This document shows, piece by piece, positions 25,445 to 35,900 of a stretch of 64,000 bases of DNA. This DNA comes from Mucilaginibacter paludis DSM 18603 (GTDB taxonomy: Bacteria; Bacteroidota; Bacteroidia; Sphingobacteriales; Sphingobacteriaceae). Position numbers and translations under genes: made by a program. The stretch's first letter is position 1. Every line of letters begins with the position of its first letter. The stretch covers positions 930,001 through 994,000 of the forward strand of contig NZ_CM001403.1 in assembly GCF_000166195.2 (NCBI RefSeq). The letters run 5' to 3'. A model generated the notes under the pieces. It saw nothing but the letters and a program-made list of their open reading frames with translations, ran no database searches and had not been told where the DNA came from.

Positions 25445-25633
25445 TCAGGATATTTTTTCCTTAACGGTATCAACTACATCAGCAATGGCCTGATTTTTAG
25501 CCCGGTGGACAAACTCTTCGGGGTTATCGAGAATATCATCCAGGATAGAACTTCCATCCGCACGGCGCTTGGTAAGATAATAAACACCGAAAGATACGCC
25601 TACACCCAATAGAAAAGATTTAATATGACTCAT
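25445..25633 (-). CDS. YtxH-like small membrane protein
   Basis: 62-aa protein from the ATG at 25633; the longer frame adds 50 residues with no homology-like features. One N-terminal membrane segment (FLLGVGVSFGVYYLT), then a charged helical tail with DDILDNPEEFVHRAKNQAIADVVDTVKEKI. This is the general-stress YtxH/gas-vesicle-GvpP pattern. It precedes the GH13 gene by 10 nt, so the two are probably co-transcribed; the link may be a stationary-phase or osmotic response, which the sequence does not prove. Confidence 0.75.
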   Translation of the reverse strand: MSHIKSFLLGVGVSFGVYYLTKRRADGSSILDDILDNPEEFVHRAKNQAIADVVDTVKEKIS

Positions 25634-25956
25634 GGTAATAATTTTATGGTTCGCACTGTATCCATTAAATATGATGCCATAATTGCTTAATTGGTGAATA
25701 CCTATCGTTAAAATTAAAATATAATTAATTCTGTTGGTTAAAGGTATATATAAGCACTTGAAAAACTGCGATAAAAGGTTCACAAAATTTGATAATTGGT
25801 TGGTGCGAAATCAATATTAATGAACCGGATTGGTAAAGCCCAACAGGTGAAATGTTTGGCGAATTAAACAAATTGAGATGAATTGACATAAAAATTATGA
25901 AGAGCACGATTTTGCCAGCTGAATTCAACCTCACCAACCCCCCAAAAAAGATACCT
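25634..25956. other. Intergenic region, no gene seen
   Basis: 323 bases between the small membrane protein and the GH43 terminator. A 79-codon minus-strand frame (25725-25964) runs into the terminator and lacks coding character. Presumably holds the promoter of the YtxH-like/GH13 operon; no convincing match to the consensus stood out. Confidence 0.55.
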
Positions 25957-25995
25957 TTAAACAAAACGATGGCATTTTACCATCGTTTTGTTTAA
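25957..25995 (-). terminator. Terminator of the GH43 gene
   Basis: A perfect 16-bp stem: TTAAACAAAACGATGG (25957-25972) with CCATCGTTTTGTTTAA (25980-25995), 7-nt loop. It is 38 nt past the GH43 stop on the minus strand and is followed there by a T-rich run (AGGTATCTTTTTTG). Confidence 0.88.
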
Positions 25996-26033
25996 GCCAG
26001 AAAGACCATGCCAACCAGGTAGCAAGGTGGCAA

Positions 26034-28232
26034 TTATTTGTTTGCGTTCACCCTTACAGGCATAATACCTTTGTGTGTAGGTTTTACAGGGATGATACTT
26101 CCGTCTGCATTAAACTCCATTTTATCGATGCACACCTCGCGGTTATAGCCTGCTGCCTCGCCCATGGTAATTCCGTTAGGATAATTAAAACGATGATAAA
26201 CCAGGTACCACTCATCTGTGCCGGGTATTTGCAACACGGAATTGTGCCCGGTGCCATAAATGCCTTCAGCTTTGTTTTTGGCGATAACCAAATTAGCAGA
26301 AGGCACGTTTATTTTGCCAAGCGGACTTGTAGCTGTGCCATAATGCACCTGGTAGTTTTCGCTCCGGGTATCATCTTCAGACCAGGTAAAGTAATAGGTA
26401 CCTTTACGGTAAAAAACATAGACACCCTCGCGGAAATTGTTATTGGGCGTCATGATGGTGGTAGTACCCGGTTTCAGCGATACCATATCGTCATTCAGTT
26501 CGGCACCGGCCATATAGCCGTTCCCCCAATACAAATAACTCTTACCTGTTTGCGGGTCGGTAAAAACATCCGGATCAATTTGCTGGCCTCCAGAAACACC
26601 CTCCAGCAATTTATCAATCAGGGGATGGCCAAGGTCGGTAAAAGGCCCCGATGGATTATCGGCAACAGCCACTCCTATTTTCTGGGCGGCACAGAAATAG
26701 TAAAAATATTTATAAGCGCCATTGATTTTTTTCTCAATGATACACGGCGCCCAGGCATTGCGTTTGGCCCAGCTTACATTTTTTGCCAGATCTAAAATTA
26801 CGCCCTCATCCTTCCAGTTCACCAGGTCGGCAGACGAAAATGCTTTAAAGTAAGTGCCGCTCCAGCCTGTAAAACCATCAGAAGTAGGATAGATATAAAA
26901 TTGATGCGTTTTTTCAGCATACAAAATCTCCGGATCGGCATAATAACCCGCCAAAACAGGGTTATGATTTTTCACTGCTATCAATTGGTATTTTACCGGC
27001 TTATGCCCGGCAATAGTAACCTGGAGCCTTACTCCTCCTTTGGTAAAATCAACAGCTGTGGATGGCTTAATGCTGATGCCCGGCATTTGCATAAACTTCA
27101 GTTTAACGCTTTTAAGATTGGTACCCGGCAAAAAAGGCAGATAAAGCTTATTGGTATTGGTATCTAATACGATATTGATCGGTTTAAGCCCCTGGGCCTG
27201 CACTGTTTTAACAACATCCGAGGCAGGCATCCATTTTTGTAACAAGGTTTCGGCCTCGCGGGTGGTTATGGGCATAACTGTGCCGTGCCGCGGGTGGAAA
27301 TTCATACTTATCTCGCCGTCAATTACTTTAAACGTCTTCAAATCGGCAGTATGGGTAAACTGGTATCTACCTTTGGTATACAAATCATACATCAAAATAT
27401 AACCAGTGCCGTCGTTCAGTTTAAAAACGCCCGATCCTTCAACCGGGTCGGTAGTTTGTTGTACATACTTATCCTGTAGTACATAGCCGCTGGTTAACTC
27501 TTTTGAAACTGCTATTTTAATACCTGCGCCGTTATTCTCGGTTTTAAAAAACAAGTGATATTGGCCGTCCTTTTGTACGATATCACCATCGATGCATGCA
27601 CCGCCCGATGGATTAAAAAACAACTGCTGGGGTACGGTTTCAAGCGCTGTAAAATCCTGATTGGCATAGGCGTAATATATTTTATCAGGTTCGTTACCGG
27701 CACGCATGGAAAAATAGACCATGTATTTGCCTGCTTTAGCATCGTAAATTGTTTGAGGAGCCCATACCCTGTTAACGCCTGCAAACTGCGGAAATGCCTG
27801 GGGGATGTTAATTTTGCTGCTTGTCCATTGAATCAGGTTGGTTGATTTCAACAGCACCATTCCCCTGTTGGAGTCCCAACCATTTGCCGAAACCATATCG
27901 GTTGCTACCATATAAAAAGTTTTACCGTTGGCACCACGCAGGATATGCGGATCGCGAACGCCACCGGTAGCACTGATACCCGTACTCTTGATTACAGGGT
28001 TATTGTTATTTAGGGCGCGATAATGGTATCCATCAGCACTGATGGCAAAGCGGATAGCCTCTTCGCTTTTATCATTACCGGTAAAGTAAACAAACAGATA
28101 GGCGCTGTTAGGTTGCGGCTTGCTAGTGCTTAAGGCCTGGGCTTTACTTAAAAACGGGATAAAATTTAATGTGGCTAACAAGCCAAACACTACAAAGTGC
28201 TTAAAAATTTTTGCGCGGAGTTTAAAAGGCAT
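26034..28232 (-). CDS. Exported tandem GH43 glycosidase (arabinosidase/xylosidase type)
   Basis: 732-aa secreted enzyme with two five-bladed GH43 catalytic domains in one chain. Signal peptide to about residue 32 (LSKAQA). Domain 1 (about 43-325): GGVRDPHI (general base Asp94), CIDGDIV and VEGSGVF (acid Glu). A linker sandwich (about 330-425) follows. Domain 2 (about 430-725): GYYADPEI (base), QIDPDVF (pKa-modulating Asp), REGVYVF (acid) and the GTGHNSV metal/His site. Both domains keep the catalytic triad, so both may be active on different linkages of arabinan or arabinoxylan. A terminator separates it from the SusC/SusD operon upstream, so it likely has its own promoter in 28233-28321. Confidence 0.92.
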   Translation of the reverse strand: MPFKLRAKIFKHFVVFGLLATLNFIPFLSKAQALSTSKPQPNSAYLFVYFTGNDKSEEAIRFAISADGYHYRALNNNNPVIKSTGISATGGVRDPHILRGANGKTFYMVATDMVSANGWDSNRGMVLLKSTNLIQWTSSKINIPQAFPQFAGVNRVWAPQTIYDAKAGKYMVYFSMRAGNEPDKIYYAYANQDFTALETVPQQLFFNPSGGACIDGDIVQKDGQYHLFFKTENNGAGIKIAVSKELTSGYVLQDKYVQQTTDPVEGSGVFKLNDGTGYILMYDLYTKGRYQFTHTADLKTFKVIDGEISMNFHPRHGTVMPITTREAETLLQKWMPASDVVKTVQAQGLKPINIVLDTNTNKLYLPFLPGTNLKSVKLKFMQMPGISIKPSTAVDFTKGGVRLQVTIAGHKPVKYQLIAVKNHNPVLAGYYADPEILYAEKTHQFYIYPTSDGFTGWSGTYFKAFSSADLVNWKDEGVILDLAKNVSWAKRNAWAPCIIEKKINGAYKYFYYFCAAQKIGVAVADNPSGPFTDLGHPLIDKLLEGVSGGQQIDPDVFTDPQTGKSYLYWGNGYMAGAELNDDMVSLKPGTTTIMTPNNNFREGVYVFYRKGTYYFTWSEDDTRSENYQVHYGTATSPLGKINVPSANLVIAKNKAEGIYGTGHNSVLQIPGTDEWYLVYHRFNYPNGITMGEAAGYNREVCIDKMEFNADGSIIPVKPTHKGIMPVRVNANK

Positions 28233-28321
28233 AATATCAATTAAAAATATGAACAGGCTTATTTTACCTCTATTTACTGGACCGGCTGAATTTTATGCCT
28301 ATCCACTACAAAAACACTAAC

Positions 28322-28365
28322 ATCAAATGACCAGCCGGTACAAAAAACCGGTTGGTCATTTTGAT
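28322..28365 (-). terminator. Terminator at the end of the second PUL operon
   Basis: AAATGACCAGCCGGT (28325-28339) pairs with ACCGGTTGGTCATTT (28347-28361), one G-U pair, 7-nt loop, extended by ATC/GAT. It lies 56 nt past the stop of the DUF4998-like lipoprotein on the minus strand, before the GH43 gene. Confidence 0.82.
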
Positions 28366-28420
28366 GGTCAATAAAATACTACCTTCTGCGAAGAGATAAA
28401 AATCAGTTTATATCTCCAAA

Positions 28421-29668
28421 CTAATTTTGAAATAGCTTGATATTTTTTACCTGAAAATAGCTACCCGGGTTGCCGCTACCTACAACGTTTCCTAAAAAAC
28501 CGATAGACACAACCTGGGGAGCCGTAAGCGTAAAGTTAAAACTGCGGGTATCGCTAACGTTAGGGCTTGTTTTGCCCACCGTAGCACCATTAAACAGCGA
28601 AACGTAACCAAGGGCAGTTGAAAGATTGGCCAGCACCGGGATGCCCCCGCCACCGGCAGCCGCAACGCAATATACGGAAGAATTGCTTTGAACCTCCGAG
28701 TACTCATCAAACATCACCATGTAATTGCCGGCGGGTAAAGGCGAAGACGTGGCCTGATATACGATACCGTTAACAACCGGCGTATTATCCCAGGTTTCCC
28801 AGTTAATAACGCCACCAACATCTGATGAATAGCCACCGATGGTACCTCCACTCTTATTCATGGCCGCGGCATTGGTAATCCACGGGGCACCAAGAACGCC
28901 CCATCTTCCAGTATTAGCAGCCGGGGTAAACGGCCCTGTGTTTGATAAATAGATACTGGTAATTTCGGCCTTTACACTATGGGTTTGATAGGCCGTATTA
29001 AATTTATCAATAGCGGTTGCAGTGGGCACGTATGCCGTACTATAGCTAATGCTGTTACCTGGCTTAAAATTAGGCAACGTTGTTGTTAACCCCTTTATAG
29101 CTGAAGTAACGATGGTATCGTGCGATTTATTAAACTTATCGGCATACTTAATCTCCATATTAACGATGCCTGATGTTTTATCTACATCGGCCCAGGTAAT
29201 TAAAGCCGAACCGTCGGCTTGCATAGCAGCATCAACTATGGCCCTGTTTGTAATAGAAGCCTGATATAAATCTCCATAAACATTGGCGGCAGTATCCACC
29301 GGTACAGAGATGTTTCCCTGCGCATCATAAGTTCTCACCTCAAAACTCATGAGCCCTTCGGGTAAATTACTGATAATCACCCTGGCAGTATCAACCCCCG
29401 ATGTTCTTTTAATTGCCACTTCGACAGAGTCGCGCCTGCTGTTCCAAAAAACCCTGTACTTTACAATTTTGGGGTCGGATGTAAAAAGCCCGGTTACCTT
29501 CACCCTGTTTCTGCCCGAAAATATCTTTACCGAATCCATTCTGCCCGGATAAACAATGGAGCCGTTTTTAAGGTATTTATCTTTGTAAGCATCCATTTTA
29601 GTACATGCGCCGGCTATTAACAGCAACAAGGCGATGGTGTAAAGTGCTATATTTTGATGTTGTTTCAT
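28421..29668 (-). CDS. DUF4998-like surface lipoprotein
   Basis: 415-aa PUL accessory lipoprotein. Lipobox IAGAC, Cys22. The N-terminal half resembles DUF4998: MDAYKDKYLKNGSIVYPGRMDSVKIFSGRNRVKV, with a fibronectin-like continuation (VKYRVFWN..DSVEV) and a second such unit (SALITWADVD). The C-terminal part (about 255-415: TGRWGVLGAPWITNAAAMNKSG..GGVINWETW..) looks like a DUF5013-type carbohydrate-binding beta-sandwich. Encoded last in the operon with SusC, SusD and the DUF4959-like lipoprotein; a terminator follows. Such proteins are thought to present polysaccharide at the cell surface; the ligand is unknown. Confidence 0.82.
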   Translation of the reverse strand: MKQHQNIALYTIALLLLIAGACTKMDAYKDKYLKNGSIVYPGRMDSVKIFSGRNRVKVTGLFTSDPKIVKYRVFWNSRRDSVEVAIKRTSGVDTARVIISNLPEGLMSFEVRTYDAQGNISVPVDTAANVYGDLYQASITNRAIVDAAMQADGSALITWADVDKTSGIVNMEIKYADKFNKSHDTIVTSAIKGLTTTLPNFKPGNSISYSTAYVPTATAIDKFNTAYQTHSVKAEITSIYLSNTGPFTPAANTGRWGVLGAPWITNAAAMNKSGGTIGGYSSDVGGVINWETWDNTPVVNGIVYQATSSPLPAGNYMVMFDEYSEVQSNSSVYCVAAAGGGGIPVLANLSTALGYVSLFNGATVGKTSPNVSDTRSFNFTLTAPQVVSIGFLGNVVGSGNPGSYFQVKNIKLFQN

Positions 29669-29701
29669 TTTTTTATGTATTATCTGATTAAACCCGGTTA
29701 A

Positions 29702-30910
29702 CTAATTTCCCCAAAGGGTAAATTCGCCCATGCTCATAAAATATGATCCTTGCCAGTTTTGCAAACTCCTGATCCGCACGTACCTGTACGATTGGCTCAG
29801 TACCGGGAAATCAAACTGCCATCCGCTTTTAGCATAAGCCTGGTCGGCAGCGGTTTCGGTACCCGAGGCCGAGCCGGAAGGTTTAACTACATGGCAGGTG
29901 GTAAGCAGTGTCCAGCTGGCATCAAGCGCACCGTTCAGGTTAGGATTGTTAGAGCCCCATATCTCAAAATCTTTTTGATTACCGCGCACATAGTACACAT
30001 TGCCAACTTCTAAAAACGGATTAATTTGAAAACGGCTAAATACATGCGCCTTACCCAAATCGAGCGTTACCATTTGCGGCGTACCGGCGTTTTCTACAGT
30101 AAACAATATATTGGGCCAACCCGGATTAAAATTACCATCAAATATTTGCGGCAAATTGGTATACGAGTAAAGCAACGTGGCATCATTTGGCAAAACGTAA
30201 TTGCTCCAGCTTGATTTTGGCAAAAGTTGCTCAAATAACGGCGTAAGGCTGGTAAACAAAGTATCCGAAAAATTGAGCCACCTATCTCTAACCACAAAGG
30301 CATATTTCCTGGTTATTGCCGGCTGCCCCCTTTCAATACTGTTAATTACAGGCGCATTACTATAAACATTATCCATGCCCAGGGTTTGCACCCACTTACC
30401 TTTACCGGTTGTATCTACCAAAGGGATAATAGCCAGGTTTTCTTGCGTAGGATTGTTACAGGTTAGGCTAAAACCGCCAAATGTAGCAATAACCTTTAAC
30501 GATCTGCGGGCTAAGTTGATGGCTGGCGTTAAGGGGTTTACCGTAACAGTAACAGGTGCCGATGCCACCTCGCTCGAATTTACGGCGTATAATTGCACCG
30601 TGTGCGCCAAAGTATCCCCAAAGCCTACCACCGTTAATGTATTGGAGTAGTTAGAGGCCTTTACCTCTTCTGTACGACCGGGGCCTATCTGGTAAACAGC
30701 CTTTACGTACAGCAGATCTTTATCGCCAGGCAAGGTATAGGTTAAGGCGGCCTTGCCGTTAAGGTTTACTACGGTTACATTGCTAACTACGCCAGGCGCG
30801 TTGGTATTGGTAACGTTAGGCTTATTTATTGCGTCTTGCTTACACCCTGCTGCTATCGCTATCAAAATAAACAGCACATAGCAGGCGGATAGCAATCTTG
30901 TTGTTTTCAT
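29702..30910 (-). CDS. DUF4959/DUF5126/DUF5000-like surface lipoprotein
   Basis: 402-aa lipoprotein with lipobox AAGC (Cys23). Three regions: an N-terminal fibronectin-like domain (about 40-130; PGVVSNVTVVNLNGKAALTYTLP) matching DUF4959, a middle region (about 130-250; KVIATFGGFSLTCNNP) like DUF5126, and a C-terminal discoidin-like domain (about 255-402) like DUF5000, with TLDLGKAHVFSRFQI, FEIWGS and RYVRIRSLQNWQGSYFMSMGEFTLWG. The last part is a probable glycan-binding module. It is 46 nt downstream of SusD and belongs to the same operon. Confidence 0.85.
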   Translation of the reverse strand: MKTTRLLSACYVLFILIAIAAGCKQDAINKPNVTNTNAPGVVSNVTVVNLNGKAALTYTLPGDKDLLYVKAVYQIGPGRTEEVKASNYSNTLTVVGFGDTLAHTVQLYAVNSSEVASAPVTVTVNPLTPAINLARRSLKVIATFGGFSLTCNNPTQENLAIIPLVDTTGKGKWVQTLGMDNVYSNAPVINSIERGQPAITRKYAFVVRDRWLNFSDTLFTSLTPLFEQLLPKSSWSNYVLPNDATLLYSYTNLPQIFDGNFNPGWPNILFTVENAGTPQMVTLDLGKAHVFSRFQINPFLEVGNVYYVRGNQKDFEIWGSNNPNLNGALDASWTLLTTCHVVKPSGSASGTETAADQAYAKSGWQFDFPVLSQSYRYVRIRSLQNWQGSYFMSMGEFTLWGN

Positions 30911-30956
30911 ATTTTTAATGTTTTATTTTAAAGGAAATATTTAACAAACCATCATT

Positions 30957-32978
30957 TTACCAGTTAGGATTTTGTACCAGATTTTGGTTAACCAGCAAAT
31001 CGTTTTCTTGTATGGGCCATAAATAATCTCTCGGAGTTAAAAAATGTCTCGACAGGAAAGAAACCTCACGGTAATACAGATCGGCTGTTTGGCCGCTCAC
31101 CGTCCAACCGGTTATATTGCTGTTAAGCTCCTGCCCGGCTGTTTTCCAGCGTACCAAATCCCAGTAACGCTGGCCCTCAAAGCATAGCTCTACAGCGCGC
31201 TCCCTTTGGATAATTGACCGCATACCTGCCTGGGTGGTATATTTTGACGGGTTAGTGCTAAAATTTGCCCATGATGTTTGTACCGATGGCAGGCCGGCCC
31301 TGGTGCGTACCTTGTTAACATAAGTATAAACATCGGCCACGGGCCCCTGTGCTTCGTTTAAGGCTTCGGCATATAACAAATACAAATCGGCAAGCCTGAT
31401 CTCGGGGAAAGGATAGGGTACATAAGTTACAGAATTCCAGTCGAAATGCCAGTTCAAATCTTTTTTCATGTAAAAGCCAGTAACCGGTACCGGCGACGAT
31501 TGGCTTGTTTCGCCACCACGGGCCATCAGCCAAAATGTATTTTCATCACTTTTGGATGGGCTGTTGGCCATGTACCAAATCCCCCTGTCAAAACCCAGGT
31601 CGGCATAATAGCGGGGTTCCCTGTCAAAATTAAGCCTGGCGGTAACTTCGCCTTCCTTTACATAAAACCGCTCTGCGTGTACGGCAGTTCGTAAAGCCGC
31701 TATATTGGTAAAATCGAGGGTTTTATCTTCGTCAATAGGCACACCGTTTTTGGTATAGAACATTCTTGCCATTTTTAGGGTAGGGCCCAGCAGCGGGTGG
31801 TTTGCAGTTTTTGATGCTACCGCGTTGGGGAAATCAAACTGCCCTACGGCCATGGATTGCAAAAAAGAATTAAAACCAATATTGTTATTGGCGGTCAGTC
31901 CCCATATTAACTCGCTGTTCCAGGGTTCACTCATCGCGTTTCTGATACCCAACTGTACTTGGGTGGTATCACTAAGTGTATTGGTGGTTGCCCCCGCTGG
32001 CAAAGTGTATAAAACTATACCCTGCGCGGCGCACAGATCGATAGCGGCTTTGCAGGCATCGGCCGCTCTTTGCCATTTGGCAACGCTATAGGTAGGGTTA
32101 AATAAGGCACCACCATCTTTATTCTTAAACGAGCCATAATCTGAGTTGCCGTTAAACAGCGGGCTTGCCGCAGTAGTTAACAGCCTGGCCTTTAAACTAA
32201 GCGCTATCGGCTTGGTAATGCGCCCCAGTTCTGATGCCGAATTGTTTATGGTTAGCGGCAAATTGGCTGCAGCAGCATCTAATAAATTAGCAATGTAATT
32301 AACTACGCTATCAACAGGCTGGCGCTTAACGCGGATCTGATCAATAGGCGCATCAATGGGCAGGTTTTTATCAATTACCGGTATAGGCCCGTAAGCGCGG
32401 AACAAAATAAAATGGTAAAAAGCCTTTAAAAACTGTGCTTCGGCGGTCCATCTTACCCGGGTATCAATATCCAGATCGGGTATTTTATTCGGATCGGTTA
32501 CGTTCTCCAAAAAAACATTACAATCCCTTATCGCTTTGTAATTGGCAGATGCATCCCTGGTGCCGTTCATGTAGTTAGCAATAGGATCTGAAGTATTCTG
32601 ATCGCCATAAATCAGCCGCATCACGTTAGTTGACCGGATGTGGCTTGCCGGATCGAGTACAAAAACCTCATCGCTGGCCGATAGGCCGACATTGAAAGTA
32701 GGATCAACCTCGATGGGTAAATAATTATAACAGGTAAATAAATATTTTTCGGCCTCGGTTTTTGATGCAAATGCATTAGCTATGGTAGACACGTTATCGG
32801 GCACTACATCCAGGAACGATTTTTTACACGATGAACCAAACACTATCAATAGCATCGATAGTAAAACCATGCAGTACCTTGCCTGAGTACTCCATGTAAA
32901 AAAAAGACATTGGCCAGGTTCCTTTTTAAGGTTTTCCTGCTTAAGGTTAATATGTTTCATATCAATCAATTTTTTCAT
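30957..32978 (-). CDS. SusD/RagB family surface glycan-binding lipoprotein
   Basis: 673 aa from the ATG at 32978, which begins one base after the SusC stop; the longest frame starts with TTG. The lipobox FGSSC is unusually deep at Cys51, after a 36-residue polar stretch, so an internal ATG at 32870 (MVLLSMLLIVFG) may be the true start. Conserved SusD elements: VRWTAEAQFLKAFYHFILFRAYGPIPV, RLADLYLLYAEALNEAQGP, and RERAVELCFEGQRYWDLVRWKTAGQ, ending NPNW. Longer than usual (about 500-600). Partner of the SusC gene it overlaps in transcription. Confidence 0.92.
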   Translation of the reverse strand: MKKLIDMKHINLKQENLKKEPGQCLFFTWSTQARYCMVLLSMLLIVFGSSCKKSFLDVVPDNVSTIANAFASKTEAEKYLFTCYNYLPIEVDPTFNVGLSASDEVFVLDPASHIRSTNVMRLIYGDQNTSDPIANYMNGTRDASANYKAIRDCNVFLENVTDPNKIPDLDIDTRVRWTAEAQFLKAFYHFILFRAYGPIPVIDKNLPIDAPIDQIRVKRQPVDSVVNYIANLLDAAAANLPLTINNSASELGRITKPIALSLKARLLTTAASPLFNGNSDYGSFKNKDGGALFNPTYSVAKWQRAADACKAAIDLCAAQGIVLYTLPAGATTNTLSDTTQVQLGIRNAMSEPWNSELIWGLTANNNIGFNSFLQSMAVGQFDFPNAVASKTANHPLLGPTLKMARMFYTKNGVPIDEDKTLDFTNIAALRTAVHAERFYVKEGEVTARLNFDREPRYYADLGFDRGIWYMANSPSKSDENTFWLMARGGETSQSSPVPVTGFYMKKDLNWHFDWNSVTYVPYPFPEIRLADLYLLYAEALNEAQGPVADVYTYVNKVRTRAGLPSVQTSWANFSTNPSKYTTQAGMRSIIQRERAVELCFEGQRYWDLVRWKTAGQELNSNITGWTVSGQTADLYYREVSFLSRHFLTPRDYLWPIQENDLLVNQNLVQNPNW

Positions 32979-32979
32979 T

Positions 32980-35900
32980 TTAAAATCCCGCAATTAAACC
33001 CACATTAAATACCTTCTGGATAGGGTATCCCAGTCCGGATGCCCCCATTTCAGGATCCCATAACTTAAAGGCACTCATGGTAAATAAATTTGTACCGTTG
33101 ATGTAAACGCGCAGGCTGCCAAAACCAATTTTCTTTAAAATCGAAGCAGGAGCATTATAACCGATCTCGGTAGATTTTAAGCGGACAAAGGCACCGTTTT
33201 GCAGCCACCAGCTTGAAGGCTGAGTATTATTTGTGGAAATACTGCTGTTTAACCTGGGCCAAAAAGCATAAGAGTTCTGGTTATCTTCGGACCAGTGGCT
33301 ATCGGCAATAGATTTTAGCAAACCATCCTGGTTACCAGCCTGTAAATAGTACGGATCAACGTTAAGCCTGGCTGGTGTAGTAAAAGGGGTGATATCTGCC
33401 GATGAGATGAGGAACGAAGACCGCGCCGAGCCCTGAAAGAAAGCACTGATATCGAAATTTTTATAGCCCATCGAAAAACCAAAACCATAAATAAGCTCGG
33501 GGGTTACCGGGTAGCCCATTGGCACAAAATCGGCATTGGTAATTTTACCATCGCCATTTACGTCGCGGTACTTAATATCCCCGGCCATGATAGATCCGTA
33601 TTGTATGGGCGAATTGTTAACCTCGCGCTGATCGATAAAAAGCCGCTCGGCCACCAGGCCGTATATCTGGCCTAACGAATAGCCAACACGAGATAAATTC
33701 TGATCATTTGCCGGGTAAATCGGCTCCTCATTTACCAGCAATTTGCTAACCGCGTATGTTAATGTACCGCGGGTTTGAATCCAAAAAGAATTGCTGAAGT
33801 TTTTATGATAATCGAGCGCTAAATCCACACCCTGGCTTCTGGCTTTCCCGGCGTTTGACGAGATCGGGGCCTGCAGACCCATGGAAGTAGGGATAGAGCT
33901 TCTAACCATTAAAATATTGCTGCGGTACATGCGGTAGGCATCCACCGTGATGGTGAGGTCGTTCAATAACGTCAGATCCATACCCAGGTTGGTTTGTTTA
34001 GACTGCTCCCAGGTTATATCCTCGTTTTCATACCGGGCTGTTGATATGGTAGGCCTGCTGTAGCCAAAATTTGTTCCGAAATTACCGGCTGAACCACCGT
34101 TTAAGCTGACATTAGATAGATAGAAAAAACGATCGTTCACGTCTCCAATCTGATCATTACCAACTAAACCATAAGTGCCCCTGAATTTAAGCTGATTAAT
34201 AACTTTGAGTAAGGGCTTAAAGAATTTTTCGTTAGATACGATCCAGCCGCCACCTACCGACGGGAAAAAGCCGAACCTGTGGTTGGCCGCAAACCGCTCC
34301 GAGCCATTATAACCAAAATCAAACTCAACCAGGTAGCGATTATCATAGCCGTATGTAAACCTGCCCGAAACACCTTCGTTACGCGCCGGCAGAGAAGCTT
34401 GCAGATTGGGTGCGTTGCCGGTAAGGTAGTTTCTGATGGTACCTATCAATAATGCGCCTACACTATGCTTAACGCTAAATATATGGGAGTAATTGATGGC
34501 CGATTCCGCATATATAGTGCTGTTAACAGTAGCAGCACCGGGCGAATAAGTTAAATACTCGGTTGGTGTTGAACCAATGCTGCCCGGCGCGCCATCATTA
34601 AGCAGCGTTAGCCCGGTAAATACACCATCGAGCGAGTTTGAACGGTAAAAATAAGGGCTCACCTGACGCGATACCGAAAAGCTTGCATAGCGCGTGGTAT
34701 AAGCCATTACCCGTGCTGATAACCCGGGCGTAACCGCATCCAGATTTTGTTTAAGGCTCAATTGGGCTACAATGGTACTTGTATTAGAGGTTTGAAAACC
34801 CGACAGCGATTGTGCATAAGGGTTTACATATAAGCCGCCGCCGCCCGGTATTAGCTCATTACCAAATAAGGGGTGCTTTATATAAGGCAAAAGGCTTGGA
34901 GAATACACCGCCGGAAAAGCTACCGGGTTACTCCATAAAGCATTGGTATAGGTTCGGCTGCCACCTCCTATGGGGCCATTATAATCGTCAAACCGGCCTT
35001 TAAGGCTAATGAGCGCCTCGGTGGTTTTGGTGAGGTTTAGTGTAACGTTTGATAGCAATGAATACGATTGCAGCTTGATATTGTTATTAAAACCATTAAG
35101 CGAATTATCTTTAAGGTTACCGTTATCAATATTATAGGTCATGGCTAAATAATACTTAGCCTTGTCTGAGCCGCCACTTGCATTGATGTTAAACCTTTGG
35201 TTATTGGTTTTATCCTTAATTAACTGCTGTATCCAATTATTGCTGGGATACAGCAAGGGATTATCGCCATTTGCTGTATGATCAATTTTATTTTGTGAAT
35301 AGGGTAATGCTCCCAGCGGGTTCCGGGTTAACACCGCCTCGTTGGCAAGCGTCATATAGGTAATATTGTCGGCAAGCCCAATATTGCGGGTATTACTTGA
35401 TGTTGAACTTTCTACACGGGCATTAAGTTTCAACTTTCCGGGTACCCCTAACTTGGTATTAATAAGTATAACGCCATTGGCACCCCTTGCACCGTACAAA
35501 GATGTTGCAGTAGCATCTTTAAGTACCGAAAAGCCGCCTATATCATCAGGTTGTAACCTGGCTAAATCATTGGTGCTTGATTCAACCCCGTCAATCAAAA
35601 TCAAAGGATCTACTTTGCCCGCACCAAAGGTGCCAACTCCCCTGATAAAAAACGAAGCATTATCCTGGCCTGGTTCGCCGCTTCGCTGATAGGAAATGAT
35701 ACCTCCAACTTTACCCGCCAGCATGGTTGTCAAATTACTTGTAGGGCCCTTTAACTCGGCCGGATCAACAGAGGTAACAGCGCTTACCAGCGTTGTTTTT
35801 TTCTGGGTACCATAAGCCACAGTAACAGAAACTTCGCTCAGGCTATTCTCTTTAGTTTTTAATACCACGTTAATTACTGTTTTGCCTCCTACAGCAATCT

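Noticed and set aside
25434..25473. 13-residue extension of GH13
   Set aside because: It would begin with TTG inside the upstream gene; the ATG at 25434 follows that gene's stop.
25634..25783. 50-residue N-terminal extension of the YtxH-like protein
   Set aside because: The extension lacks the family pattern; the ATG at 25633 gives the expected short protein with its membrane segment first.
26073..26795. 240-codon plus-strand open frame opposite GH43
   Set aside because: Wholly antisense to a clear GH43 coding sequence with no domain pattern of its own.
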